Positions 22,102 to 33,086 of a stretch of 64,000 bases of DNA are shown one piece after another. The translations under genes and the position numbers were made by a program. The notes beneath the pieces were generated by a model. It was not told where the DNA came from. It saw nothing but the letters and a program-made list of their open reading frames with translations, and did no database searches. Where the stretch lies: contig CM070876.1 of assembly GCA_036365515.1 (NCBI GenBank), positions 105,075,310 through 105,139,309 on the forward strand, read 5' to 3'. Each line of letters opens with the position of its first letter. The first letter of the stretch is position 1. The stretch is from Torymus aiolomorphi. Lineage: Eukaryota; Arthropoda; Insecta; Hymenoptera; Torymidae.

Positions 22102-22900
22102 CTTCCTCTCAATCCAGTAGCATTGAATACATAAATAAGATCCGTTTTTATATTAACGCACCTATCTCTACATTTTATAAATTAGATTCACGACTAACAC
22201 AGGTCCATCTGACTATGATCAGTCTTTGGTCGGCATTATTTTCTTCCTTTTGGCTGGTTTATATGCTGGTGCTTCAGCCTCTTATCTAATAACACCTAGC
22301 AGTCTTACCTGTAGTTTGACCAGGTACATTCCAGTCGTCAGTTTCTCCTGTGAACAGAACAAAATTTAAGTCTCTTTCTTATTAAGTATTTTATATGTTA
22401 GTTTATCATGCAAATTTTTCTCCAACGCCTTTGTAGATATGTCAGCTAACTGCTCTTTTGATTCTGTCCAATTATTTAATACAATTATTATTTATAAACT
22501 CTTTAATATAATGTTCTCTCTACCATATACCTCAATTTGTTGCCACCATTAGTTTCAGCACAAATCTAAGCTACCATATGCCATATACAATGCCATTTGG
22601 TACTGATTCTGTCTAATAACGCAATTCACGGAATTTCGCAGCGACATTCACTCTTGATAAATCTCGCTTATCGCAGCATACTCAACTTGACAAGTGGATA
22701 AAGCTACACTCGATTGCTTATACGTCCTCCAAACCACAGTCTCCAAAGAATTTAATTATAAATCCGTATGTAGTCAGCGAGCTCTTACAGTTTATCAAAC
22801 TGACACCAAAATGCCCTAATATTCCGTCTGATTCGGCTCTATATGTCAAAGTAAATTTTTATAATCCCTGACTAATTTTATAACACTCTCTTGGCGACTT
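22102..22900 (-). pseudogene. Copia D RNase H remnant and 3' end of pol
   Basis: Minus-strand traces of the Copia C-terminus: an EYAAISEI motif (RNase H) near 22650-22700, and ADISTKALEKNLHDKL near 22400-22470, which is the usual C-terminal end of Copia pol. Many stops interrupt. The reverse transcriptase palm with the YVDD box was not found, so a deletion between here and 22900 is likely. Confidence 0.65.
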
Positions 22901-23464
22901 TTCACTCAATGTTCGTGGGCTCAATTTGATGCCTACTTAGTACATTAACTCCGTATAATATGTCGGCTTCGTGGGGAATTAAGTTGTTTTTCTCGCCTTC
23001 TTCTCGATTTATTCTCTCTCTATTAAGTACTTGGCTAGTCACCATATAACCAAACACGTTACAAATTTCTCCTGACTCGATTTTATTGTTTGTAAACTTT
23101 TCCTTCTTTGTAACAACTTCCAACACTCCTTTTTCATACAGAAAATTAAGTTCAGATTCTATCGCTTCCTCCCAGTTTTCTCACTCTGTTTCTATGATCT
23201 TAGTTGGTTCCTGATTTTTCTCCTTTTCGGGTGTTTGACTCTCTAAACTCCCCTTTTTCAGTACATGTACTTTCGTCTTTAAGATGTACATCTTTGTAAG
23301 ATTTATTTTCTATAAACTTCACATGTCTGCTCTCAAACAGTTTCTTTTGCCCAGATACACAGATTATGTACCCTGTCAAAATATACCAAACTAGAAAAAC
23401 TTTCAACACTTGTTTCCAAATTTAGTATTACTCTTTCTCGGTATTTTGAAGAGGCTAACACAAA
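22901..23464 (-). pseudogene. Copia D reverse transcriptase start and integrase tail, degraded
   Basis: Near 23100-23190 the minus strand reads WEEAIESELNFL, matching the W..A...E...L start of Copia reverse transcriptase, interrupted by a stop just before. The rest is degraded and holds no clear motif. Confidence 0.5.
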
Positions 23465-23716
23465 CTAACTCCCTCTTAACTGCTCAATGTTGTGTTTGAA
23501 AGTTATCTTTCTAAGTGATTTTTCGGCCCTATTGCGTGTCTTGCAAAAATGCAACTTCATGCTTTTAGTAATAAAACACGTCTCGCATTCTATGATATCT
23601 CTGTCATTCATAACCTCTTTTTTACCTGGCAAATTTGAGTAAACTTTTGCCAGTTCTGTCAAATGTTTATTTGGCATATGACCTAGTCTCAAATGCCACA
23701 GCATCGTTTTACTCAT
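23465..23716 (-). pseudogene. Copia D GAG-pre-integrase domain
   Basis: LWHLRLGHMPNKHLTELAK, followed by CETCFITKS, is the GAG-pre-integrase zinc region that comes just before Copia integrase. The integrase core (DDE motifs) is not recognisable downstream. Confidence 0.75.
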
Positions 23717-24152
23717 TTCTGCACTAGAATCTGATTCGTTTTCTAACTTATCCCTAATTTCCGTTTTGTCATTTTCGGTTCTACTTTCTGTAATTTGAAA
23801 CTTTCTATTTTTACAGTCGTTAATAAATCTAATTATTTAGGCAATTTACTCTCTAAAATATCATTCCCTTTTCATTTTTACGACCCTCGTTTTCTAGTTC
23901 CTTTCCATTTACTGATTCTACTCTCAATTGTCTACATGGATTTGTAAACCCTGATCAACAAACTGTCTAAGTAACTATACATTCTCTGGTAACTCCTCAG
24001 AATACAATACGTTATTTAACTTGAACTCTCTACCCGTTTCTGATCTAATTTTTATTTCTTTATTAGTGTATTTAATCAAATGGTTATCCTTTTTATCTAC
24101 AATTTTCCTGGTCATCAGAAAATTTCATTTTATTACCTGCTCTTTCTACCCC
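23717..24152 (-). other. Degraded Copia D protease to pre-integrase region
   Basis: This is where the protease should lie. I see short pol-like phrases with many stops but no clean D(S/T)G motif. Confidence 0.35.
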
Positions 24153-24689
24153 TTAGTCCCCCTTCTCTGAGACCATCAAAGACCAGCCGGGTGGTGCAAC
24201 CTCCCTACGGCCTCTGCCGCCACGGCTACGTCCCGCGCCTCTGCCGCAGAAACATGTCCGTGTGCCTCGAGCACCTCGAGCCTCCAGCTTCGAATATTTG
24301 ACAGGCCTCCATTCCTGTTTCTCAGCAGCTCTCTTGCCACGCAAACAATCTTTAGCTACGTGGCCCGGTCTCCTGCACGTGTAATAGACTGTTTGACCTG
24401 GAGTTGGACAGTTAGGGCTCATGTGCGCCATTAGCCCACAATTGAAACATCTCGTCTTATTCAGCCTGCCTGCTCCTCTTCCTTGATCTTTGCCTCGGTT
24501 GCTCTGAGCCTTAAATGCTCCTTGAGCCAGCATGACTGTCTTTGTCGTCTTCTTTGATGCAGTAGTTTCTGTTTTAACCTGTAAAAGATAATCTTTTAGT
24601 TTTGCAGATGTCAGGTCCTTTCCCATAGTTTGTCTGCTCTGATAATTAAACTCATCAACACCGGGATCAGACTCAACTACAGTATGCAT
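24153..24689 (-). pseudogene. Copia D gag with two zinc knuckles
   Basis: A CCHC knuckle (CFNCGLMAHMSPNC) is followed at once by a degenerate second one (YTCRRPGHVAKDC, first Cys lost), then a Gly/Arg-rich tail. This is the nucleocapsid part of gag. The frame is open for 178 codons, but upstream gag is broken. Confidence 0.8.
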
Positions 24690-25927
24690 AAATGTGTCAC
24701 TTTTCTCTTTTTCTTGTCATTATGCCTACGTCTGGCATATTTTTGCACACCTTAACTTTTCCCCTCAAATTTATCCCAAAATTCTGCAGCTCTCTCTCTT
24801 TTAGGATTGAATTTCATAGCATACAGGTCCTTTCTAGTGGACACACTGGTCACTCTCGTTTCCAGTCTTTTATATTCCTTTAATTTACACAAGATCTCCT
24901 GTGGTTCTCTCAATTTCACTATTTTAGTATAATATTTTAAGTCAATATGATTTATTATAATGCCTTCACTCTGTTTTTATCGTCTGTCAACTTAGTTTCA
25001 GAGATATTGATACTTTTGTCCTTGTCTAAAATGTACTCCAGTTTTTAATTCGAACATCAAATAGTCCTCAAGCATTTCAAACTTTAAGTTTGCTGTCAAT
25101 TTATACACTCTATTAATTCCAGACCTTTTTCCTGACACTTCAACTTGGATTCTGTCTGTCAAATTTATTACAGAATGTACACTTTCATTCTATTTACCTT
25201 TTTCCTTCAAAAAGGTATCTACTCTCTCATTTACTCTCGCCTCAATATAATTTTCTACATTTATCTCTCTCAATTCATTATTTTGTTTATTCATTTCAAT
25301 ATCTTTGCTTACCTCAGTTTTAGTTCTCACTCGTCTTTTCTTTTTACCCTCCGGTAAGTCCCAAATCTTCTTTGCTCTCTCTTTTGGTGTCACACCCTTA
25401 CAATCAGTGGGCAGTTCTTTAATTTGACTCTGACTCTCTACTTGCGGCTGTACACTCCCTCCAAGCGCTGTCTAAAACATCTGCCCCAGATTGCTCACAA
25501 GTCCTTCTATAAGCTGTTTATTCATCTCAGCTTGCCGCTCCAACATCAAATCCTGAGTCTTCTTGAAGTCATCAATCATCTCCGACCTCAAGTCACTCTT
25601 TTGCTTCTCCAGCAGCTCCTTCACTGTCCCTAGACTTGCTCCAGGAGATACTTCCGTACCCGTCTCTCCACCTGGAGGTGGTGGTGAACCGAAAGGGATC
25701 ACCTTTTCCATTTCTCCTCAGTGCTGGTGACCATGGATGTATTCTTCCGTGGACAAGTGCTGGTCGACTCTTTTCATATTTTTATCCGGGAAGGCGATGT
25801 AAATTTTCCCATCGTCCTTCTTGACAAAGAAAGCTTTCTCTCCAAAGTATTCCTTGTAGATCTCCTCCCTGATCCAAACTGACTCCATCAGTTTCTTGAG
25901 CTCGTCCAGCTTGTCTGTAAAATTCAA
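24690..25927 (-). pseudogene. Copia D gag, N-terminal part in several frames
   Basis: Pieces at 25927-25718 (start of gag with KLMESVWIREEIY), 25711-25472 and 25393-25190 are Lys/Glu-rich. Between 24950 and 24750 a Copia-gag-like phrase appears (EILCKLKEYKRLETRV). Frameshifts and stops separate the pieces. Confidence 0.55.
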
Positions 25928-27263
25928 TTTTATTCAGACTATATTTTGACGTCATTTACTCCAATACGCGCGTTCTTACTCCATGTGTGCACACTTTCTC
26001 TCCAACTCCTATAGTCTGAATCTGTTTATTTGTTTTAGCAACCCCCTCCCGCGTTGACGCGGTGCAGCTAGCATGCACCCCGTCGCGTTTCAGGGGCGCT
26101 ACACATGTGTCTACACATGTGTTCATATACTTAACGCTGAAGCTGTATGCGCTCCATCGCTACAAGCTACAGTTTCTCCTTTCTCCTACATGTGTATATG
26201 TACATATACATATACACCATCGTCTATTTTACGGTGAGCCGCGCGTGCTCCGTCGCTACGCAGCTACCAACTCTTACTCCTGTACTCTCCTGTACTCTCC
26301 TGTACTCTCCTGTACTCTCCTGTATTCTCCTGTATTCTCCTGTACTCTCCTGTACTCTCCTGTACTGCTCCGCGCCTCCCCTTTCCGCGCGAACATCAAT
26401 TCTCTCTTTCTCTTTCTCATGTGTATATGTATATACTTACATACATATACGGCACTGTCTAGTCTATGGCATTTCGCTTGCGCCGCGTCGCACGCAGCTA
26501 TCGTCTCTCGTGCTGTTCCGCGCGTCACCTCGCTGCGCAAACACAGCCTTTCTCTCACACTCTAGAGTCGCGCGCCCCTCCCCCGTGCGACCATCGACTC
26601 TCTCTCGGTATGCGCGTCATGGCTGCGTGCGAGCTCCTTCTCCAACTCCTCGCGTCGTCGTCTCTCTCATGCGTGAGCTCCCCCCCCCCCTCGCGACGTC
26701 CGCGCCCACCATGCTCACTCTAAACATGGCGCGTCTTTCGCCTCGAGCGGGAAGGAAGGCAGCCACGAGGCGACACCGCGGGCGGCCATCTTGGTCCGCT
26801 GCGCGCGCATGCACACGTGCGTGTTCCCGCTCAAACTTGTTGCGCGCCTATGCCACTTCTGAGAATCATCAGAATTCCTCTCTATGATACACTTTTCTGT
26901 TCTTTGATTTTAGCCATTGTTTTTCGTCTCTCAATTTTTGCACGTGCACTTTCTCTTATTTTCTGATCTAATTCTCACTTTCTGACACGATTCATTTTCT
27001 ATCTTTTAGCTAAACTATTCGCAAACATCAATTTTTATTTTTTCGCTTTCTACTGATTCGCGAGTTTCTCCTCTCGTGTTGTTTGACTCGCGTTTCTATT
27101 CAATTTGTATTTCAACACTTTACCTTTGCAATTATTCTCCTGAGTATCTAGATACATGTATTTTTACATACCTTTGTTCGCCTTTGATCCGGGCTCGCCT
27201 TGTGCCATCGTTTTTGCCCCTGTCTCGCGTCTCCTTGGCAAACTTCTCTACCGGCCCATAACA
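25928..27263 (-). other. Long 5' leader of Copia element D
   Basis: About 1.3 kb lies between the LTR and gag, unusually long for Copia. The part at 26040-26830 is GC-rich and contains a 10-bp tandem array; an imperfect duplication of the CATGTGTATATG region occurs at about 26190 and 26418. The minus-strand sequence next to the LTR is GTTATGGGCC, matching the initiator-tRNA half-molecule site used by copia. Open plus-strand frames here are composition artefacts. Confidence 0.55.
26277..26367. repeat. Tandem 10-bp repeat (TCCTGTACTC)
   Basis: About nine head-to-tail copies, with two copies reading TCCTGTATTC. It lies in the leader of Copia element D. Confidence 0.9.
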
Positions 27264-27524
27264 TGTTGGAGTTTGGGTAAGACAACAAGATAAACGCACA
27301 AATCAAGATGAAACAAAAGCTTTATTTGACACACTCCATATTCACAAAACTCCATACGTTCGCCTTTTTCGGCGCGCTGCAACGGTCTGACTAGAGCGGC
27401 CACCGCTCTCCCTCCCCACACTGCGGCGGCGCTCGCTCGAGCCGCGCGGCGTTGCTCTCCCACATACATCTATATATCTATATCTACTTTAACCCTACGC
27501 AGATTGATCACATAGATTCCAACA
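27264..27524 (-). repeat. 5' LTR of Copia element D
   Basis: The partner of 21841-22101, followed by GTAAG (27525-27529). It differs from the other LTR at about six sites by eye, so the insertion is younger than B but not brand new. Confidence 0.93.
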
Positions 27525-27529
27525 GTAAG

Positions 27530-28090
27530 GTAGGCAAAACTTTTCTGGTACGACATGAAAATCTATATTTAATCCATTAATGTTTATTTTTATTACTCCT
27601 AATGTTTCAATTGTTTTATCTGTGATACCAGATAAACGAATTTTCTTATTTTCTAAAATTTCATTAGAAGGTATCTGATTTCTCTTGATAATATTTAATT
27701 GAGCTCCACTGTCTACGAGTAAATTACATGTTTTATCTGTATATGGATTTTTACTTCAATATACTGCAGAGTTTTCCAATTCTAGAAAATACATTGCGAT
27801 TTTTGATGCTGTGATTTTCCCTTGCATTTTTTTATTTTCACAATTATTTATTTCGGATTCGTTAGAATTAATCAAGTTTATTTCGTCAACATTTTTATTT
27901 TCAGTTTTGTCGGTTATCTTATTTTCCCTCATGTTTCCAGTAATTTCACTCAAATCCCTTGAAATAAATAAATCAGTGTTATTGTTTTTTCCTTTGTTGT
28001 AATTCATATTCACCACATTATCACCATTAAATGTACTTATTTTAATGTCTGCATTACTTTTGAGTGTATTCTCGTTTGTCCCCCTAGTTC
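27530..28090 (-). pseudogene. Element B protease and preceding linker
   Basis: The catalytic motif is LLVDSGAQLNII near 27715-27700. Upstream is an Asn/Lys-rich linker (28016-27756), and an in-frame TGA lies at 27756. Downstream the frame runs into Copia D and continues at 21835 with YDGILGI. Together these form a retropepsin-type domain. Confidence 0.8.
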
Positions 28091-28129
28091 ACGCATTTCT
28101 GGAGGAGTTTATTCGTTTCCCGGATTCGT

Positions 28130-29110
28130 TTGTTCATAATTTGGTTTCTTAAAACATTCTTCCAATGAATGCGTCATACTTTTGCAAAAATTGCAGAATT
28201 TCCCTATCCTACTTTCTACACTCTTTAATGTAGTGCAGTTTTCAATTTTGTGACCTTTCCTCTTACAATACGCACATGTTGCTGTTGTTTCTATTCTTTG
28301 TAATTTCCTGCAATTTACTATCGTGTGTCCTGATCTTTTACAAAATTCACAATATTGTTTTTTTTTCGTTTCGTATATTTATTTGTTCATTAAAACTCGT
28401 ATTTCTTGTGTGATAACTTTGTTGTTGGGGATTGTTGAATTCGTTTGAGTTTCTTGAATTACTAGATGTGTGGTAAGTGTATTTATTTTCTAAATTTCTA
28501 TAATTTGGATTGATATTTGTGTAATTTGTTTTCATTCGTGAACTTGTATTCCGATCTAGGCAATATGCTGCTGTATGTGTGATTGCCTTGCAAATTTTAC
28601 AAATTATTCTATTTCTTAAAATCGCACGCTTGCAATCTGATGCATCGTGGTCTTCCTTACATAACGCGCACCACATTATTTTTTCGTTTATAGGGCAGTA
28701 TATCATCCAGTGCCCGAGTTTATTGCATTTCGTGCATACTGCTGACAAGCAGTCTTTAGTTGAGTGACCCGTGCTTCCGCAATAATCACAATCAAGTTCA
28801 TATTTCTTTACAACAGCGCATTGAGTAGCTGTATGTCCTATGATTTGACAGTATTGGCAATAATCTTCATTTGTTTGGTTAAATGTACACTTATCTACAG
28901 AATGTCCTCTATGATTACAGAGTTTACAGAAAAGTTCTATTTTATTTTTAGCATTATCTTTACTTTTACAAAAAACACAAACTGCATTATAGCAAAACAA
29001 TGCTTCGTGATATTGATCTCGGCAAATTTGACAATGAAATACTTTAGTATAATAATGGTTTTGTTATTCAAAATTATAAAACATATTAGCTTGATTATTC
29101 ATCATCGCTT
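28130..29110 (-). pseudogene. gag: Element B gag with an array of CCHC zinc knuckles
   Basis: I count about ten C-X2-C-X4-H-X4-C type units between 29045 and 28150, for example CQICRDQYHEALFC, CKLCNHRGHSVDKC, CDYCGSTGHSTKDC, CTKCNKLGHWMIYC, CKICKAITHTAAYC, CAYCKRKGHKIENC and CNFCKSMTHSLEEC; CALCKEDHDASDC is a variant with one residue fewer. Between units 8 and 9 lies a Ser/Asn/Tyr-rich spacer. A stop precedes the first knuckle (near 29060), and a one-base shift in an A-run near 28365 separates the last three. Ordinary gag has one to three knuckles. No capsid domain is visible upstream. Confidence 0.75.
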
Positions 29111-30603
29111 TTTCATTTTATTAAATGTTCCTAATTATTATTGTAGTTTATTTTTGAATTTATCTTTTATTTTGTTTATTATTGTCTTTCTTTCATTTTC
29201 TCGTTTGAATGTTGTTCATTTTCTTATTTTATTATATTCCCTTTTGCAATGTAATATTTTATTGTTATTCTGTTTTTGTATGTTTCTTCATTATAATATT
29301 CTTACATTTATTGTAATACTTTTCGTTTGTTTAGTTATTTTTTATTATTATTTTGATTTCCTTATTTGGATTAAAAATGACTCGATTATTTTATACACTG
29401 ATTATATCTCTCATATGTTTTCTATTTTGTATCGTGTAAATTCTCTATTATTTATTTCCTTTTATTTATTTCTCTTCATTCGTTTCTTATGTTTTATTCT
29501 TTATTCTTTTTATTTATGTATCAGTATGATTAGTAATCTAGTCTTAAAACTCTTAGTTTCTTTTCGAAAGTGTTCGTTTGGTTATTTATATCGTCTACTT
29601 GCTTTTTTTTAAATCTGGATTATTTTGTGTCGTCTCTCTGGTTATAATCCCTTTTTCCCTTGTTTTCTGCGTTTTTCTGATATGACATGACATACTACTC
29701 GTTTGCTTATGCTATACTTAATATTTCTTTTTAAATATCTTTTTATTATTAGTTCGACTATTTCTTGTGTTTTTATTTGTAATTTTATTTCACGATATAA
29801 TTTATTATAGTTCTTTTAGCAGCAAATGGCAGTCAGATTAGAATATATTGTAGGATAGGACGTTAATGGTTTCTACTGCCCATGTAGTAAAGAAAAACAA
29901 ATACCAATTATTTATCCAAGGACGTCCTATCCTACGATATAATTTATTTATTTGCACTTTTATATATGTATCGCTTATTTTTGTGTTTTAATTGATTTCC
30001 TGATATTTTTATATCTTATTATTTAAAATACAATATTTATTTATCTTGAAAACTTTTGATTAATACTATTCTTCTCTTATATATTAGCACTTTTCCTGTT
30101 GTTTATATATTTAATTATTTCTTTGTTAGTTTCTTATTTTGTTGTATTTCTTTTTGTATGTAATGTTTATAATATTCTTTTCTGTACACTTTTCTTTTAT
30201 TTAGTTATTTTTCCCTTAAATCCTTTTATTATTGATTTTTTTTTTCAATTTTTCTCCTTGGCGTAAGAGCCGTATTTGTATTTCTTATTTTTCGCGTAAT
30301 ATATTTTTGATTTTAATATATAACCTTATTTTGTCACTTGCTATTGCAATTATAATTTGTTATATAGTTTGTTAGCAACTCGACAAGCCGTACTTGCTTA
30401 TCTTCCGAAGTTTGGGCGATTCATGCTACAATGATCTCCCCAACTTCTTACTACAAAGCAAGAAACTCGGACTTATTCTATATTAGTCATCAATGTTATA
30501 AGAGTATTTTCCCGTCTTTCAAGAACTTATTTGATACTTTCAAGCGTTTATAGCTTGATTTAGATGATCTAGTGAACTTTCGTTCGGTTTGTACCGGAAC
30601 CAA
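29111..30603 (-). other. AT-rich 5' leader of element B
   Basis: 1.5 kb of T-rich (plus strand) DNA without a recognisable capsid gene. It contains an inverted repeat at 29844-29942 and ends with a primer-binding-like site, TTGGTTCCGGTACA on the minus strand, directly next to the LTR (30603-30590). The long plus-strand frame at 28764-29612 reflects T-rich composition. Confidence 0.5.
29844..29942. repeat. Hairpin in the leader of element B
   Basis: TATTGTAGGATAGGACGT pairs with ACGTCCTATCCTACGATA, with a loop of about 60 bases. This could be an RNA packaging or dimerisation stem, or a tiny inverted-repeat insertion. Confidence 0.75.
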
Positions 30604-31358
30604 TGTGAAGTCCTGACAGTCGAGATAATACTCTTATGTAATTGTTATATATAAGTATTTTTTTTGTATGTATATGTGGTTTTTATTATTTTGGTTATAT
30701 TTGGATACTTACTCTTTTATGGTGAATGGTTCTGCGAATAAATTCTACTAAATAAATTGAATTTACTGCTTGTATTTATTAACTGATATTTAATTCACTT
30801 GTATAATAATTTAGGCTCTTATTGGCCTTTACAAATAACTACTCCTTTTGTCGGCTGGAGTGATCCGGAATTCGCAAATTAACTGCAAGGTACTAATTTG
30901 TGTGTTGAGAGTCGCCGTATTTATTAAGCGGTTAATTTGGGTTAAAGATGATTTTGACGCTGAGTCAAAATCATCTTTTTAAACAATTTCAGTAAACATT
31001 TAAATATCATCATTTCGATTTTACAGTTAAAAGTGCTGATTCTAAATAAAGTTGCAATGAGCGGTTGGTTTCACAAGGTCAGTGGCTCGCTACGTCACGC
31101 TGGCTGTTGCGTAGCCGAAATTGCTGTACTGTGAAAATTCGCACTCGCATCGTTTTGTGGGTCAAAGAAATGAATATTGGGATTTAATAACGTCACAGAC
31201 ATATCAGTTTATAATTTGTCTTGCCCCATCGCGATGCCGCTTGCATTGGAATGCAACGTTGTCGAAATTCGCGTTCACTTCGTTTTTGTGTGCCAGAAGA
31301 TTACTGATGAAAATTATGTATGTTAATTTAATTTTAAAGATACGTCACGGACGTAACA
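30604..31358 (-). repeat. 5' LTR of element B (755 bp)
   Basis: TGTGAAGTCC...GACGTAACA, followed by GTAT at 31359-31362. It is uninterrupted and serves as the reference for the split 3' LTR. Confidence 0.94.
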
Positions 31359-31418
31359 GTATATCGATCACATTTAGACATTTTTAATGCGGGAATCCCG
31401 GGAAATAGTGATTTGATT

Positions 31419-31761
31419 AAGGACGTTCTCCGGCTCAAATTCATCAATATCGCAAAAATTGTAATCTAAAAATATTATTTACGCTGGAAACCCTTCATGA
31501 GTCTCTATACACTACACCAAAAATAATAAAAAATGTCAATGTAAGAAAAAAGGTGTCAATACGATATTTTAAATAAATACCACTTACACGGTGTGACTAT
31601 ATTTAGATATACAATTAACATGGAGTTTTTCTTTATGTTGCTATGTCTCTGAAATTATTACCTCTTGCCATATCGAAAATTATACCACATTATTCCTCTT
31701 GACTTCTAGTTTTATGCCTTACGATTGAAAAAAAACCACAAAGAAAACTTTTTTACAGTAA
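31419..31761. repeat. Unknown interspersed repeat R, copy 1
   Basis: This aligns with 32310-32533 plus 42263-42387. It starts AAGGACGTTCTCCGGC and ends after CACAAAGAAAACTTTTTT. No coding capacity or terminal repeats are seen. Confidence 0.85.
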
Positions 31762-32309
31762 ATAAAAAAGTATTTTTGAAACGAACTGAGATAGGGATCA
31801 TGTGTTAACGCTGAAACATTAAAGTCAAATATTTCTATTTTGAATACCGCTTTGAACGTGGGACTTTGAAGCATGTACTAAGAATACAAAATCAAACGTT
31901 CTCTGCAAGTTTCAGAAAAATCACAAAAAAATCGTTTTCTCAGATAAGGTCCTTAAGTAATATCAAATCTTCATATAATAATAATTTTTATTTTGATAAC
32001 TTATGTTACTAAACGATTGTGTATATATACAACGATTTAATAACATATATGTATATAAAAATTAGCTATATAAAATATTATCAGCACAGGGCGAAGCCTG
32101 CGGAACGCAATTATTACAATTTTTACAATTTTTTATTTTAACGGCTGCAAAATTCGCTTTTTAGATTTAATGAGCCATTACTATCTAATTTTTAAATGAA
32201 AAAGTTTTACTGCATTGTTTCCCCAAGTACGCGTGACAAGTTTAATTGTTATTAACAAGCCAGTCCTTCATGTGCTAAGGAAAGATAGTTTAACAGTTAA
32301 CATATATTT
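31762..32309. other. AT-rich spacer between the two R copies
   Basis: No gene is seen. It contains a (TATATA)-rich stretch near 32030-32070. It may be part of a longer tandem unit of which R is the conserved part. Confidence 0.4.
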
Positions 32310-32533
32310 AAGGACGTCCTCCGGCGCAAATTCAACAATATCGCAAAAATTGTAATCTAAAAATATTATTTACGCTGAAAACCCTTCATGAGTATACACT
32401 ACACCAAAAATAATAAAAAAAATGTCGCTGTAAGAAAAATGGTGTCAATACGATATTTTAAATAGATACCTCTTACACGGTATGACTAAATATAGATATA
32501 CAATTAACATGGAGTTTTTCTTTATGTTGCTAT
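32310..32533. repeat. Repeat R, copy 2, left part
   Basis: Matches 31419-31645. It breaks at GCTAT (32529-32533), the target site of Copia E, and resumes at 42263. Confidence 0.88.
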
Positions 32534-32860
32534 TGTTGAGGTGTGGTTAATTAAGGAGAGACTTATTTAATGTAGTGATATAATAAAGAGTTTATTGAGA
32601 CTTAGTTCACGGCGCTACCTTGCGCCACGCGCGAGGTGCTTCTCGTTCAGCGTGCAAAAGTAGAGAGAGAGAGAGCAGCGTATCGTTCACTGCTCCTCGA
32701 CTTAGATGCTTGCTCACGCACACACTATAAGGAAGGGGAGAGGTACATATTTACGTTTGGACTCATACGACATTGCGCGCTCTCGATACAATCGCGCGCT
32801 CACACATACCTACTGTATATATATTCATGCGTACAATATAGATGTATACTATTTTCAACA
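32534..32860 (-). repeat. 3' LTR of Copia element E
   Basis: TGTTGAGGTGTGG...ATTTTCAACA. It matches 41945-42262. Confidence 0.93.
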
Positions 32861-32896
32861 CGCTTCCTTACATATATATTATACACTTTTAATTTA

Positions 32897-33084
32897 TTAC
32901 ATGATATTCAATAATTCTCTGAACTTTTCAAATTTATCTTTACATAACGCTTTTGTAAAGATATCCGCAACATTATCATTAGAGTCAATTTTAATTATTA
33001 CAATTTCTTTTTCTTTCACGCTTTCATGAACATAGTGATAATGTATTTCTATGTGCTTCGAATTCTTAGTAAGGTTTCCATAAA
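32897..33084 (-). pseudogene. Copia E RNase H, C-terminal end
   Basis: NLTKNSKHIEIHYHYVHE, then ADIFTKAL, the typical C-terminal end of Copia pol. Its N-terminal continuation is at 33788-34341, on the other side of element G. Confidence 0.88.
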
Positions 33085-33086
33085 TC

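Larger units (their letters stand above)
21841..27524 (-). mobile_element. Ty1/Copia element D inside B protease
   Basis: LTRs are 261 bp each (21841-22101 and 27264-27524, about six differences by eye). The 5-bp TSD is GTAAG at 21836-21840 and 27525-27529. Minus-strand order is gag, GAG-pre-integrase, a reverse transcriptase remnant, then RNase H, so it is Copia order with most of the integrase and polymerase core missing. Its primer-binding-like site matches the anticodon-stem half of initiator tRNA-Met, as in Drosophila copia. Confidence 0.92.
952..31358 (-). mobile_element. Ty3/Gypsy retrovirus-like element B with env, interrupted by four nested elements
   Basis: The ends are TG...CA and are flanked by GTAT at 948-951 and 31359-31362. 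The 5' LTR is 30604-31358 (755 bp). The 3' LTR is 952-1374 plus 10572-10903, also 755 bp once inserted element A is taken out. On the minus strand the order is gag (multi-zinc-knuckle), protease, reverse transcriptase, RNase H, integrase, env. A polypurine tract abuts the 3' LTR and a primer-binding-like site ending in TGG abuts the 5' LTR. Insertions A, a solo LTR, C and D add about 17.5 kb; without them the element is roughly 12.9 kb. Gag and pol are broken; env is open. Confidence 0.92.

Noticed and set aside
26062..26887. Plus-strand frames of 167 and 246 codons
   Set aside because: They lie in the leader of Copia D and cross a 10-bp tandem repeat. Low complexity, no domain.
28764..29612. 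282-codon plus-strand open frame rich in Phe, Leu, Ile
   Set aside because: It is antisense to the zinc-knuckle gag and its T-rich leader. Composition alone explains the hydrophobic residues.
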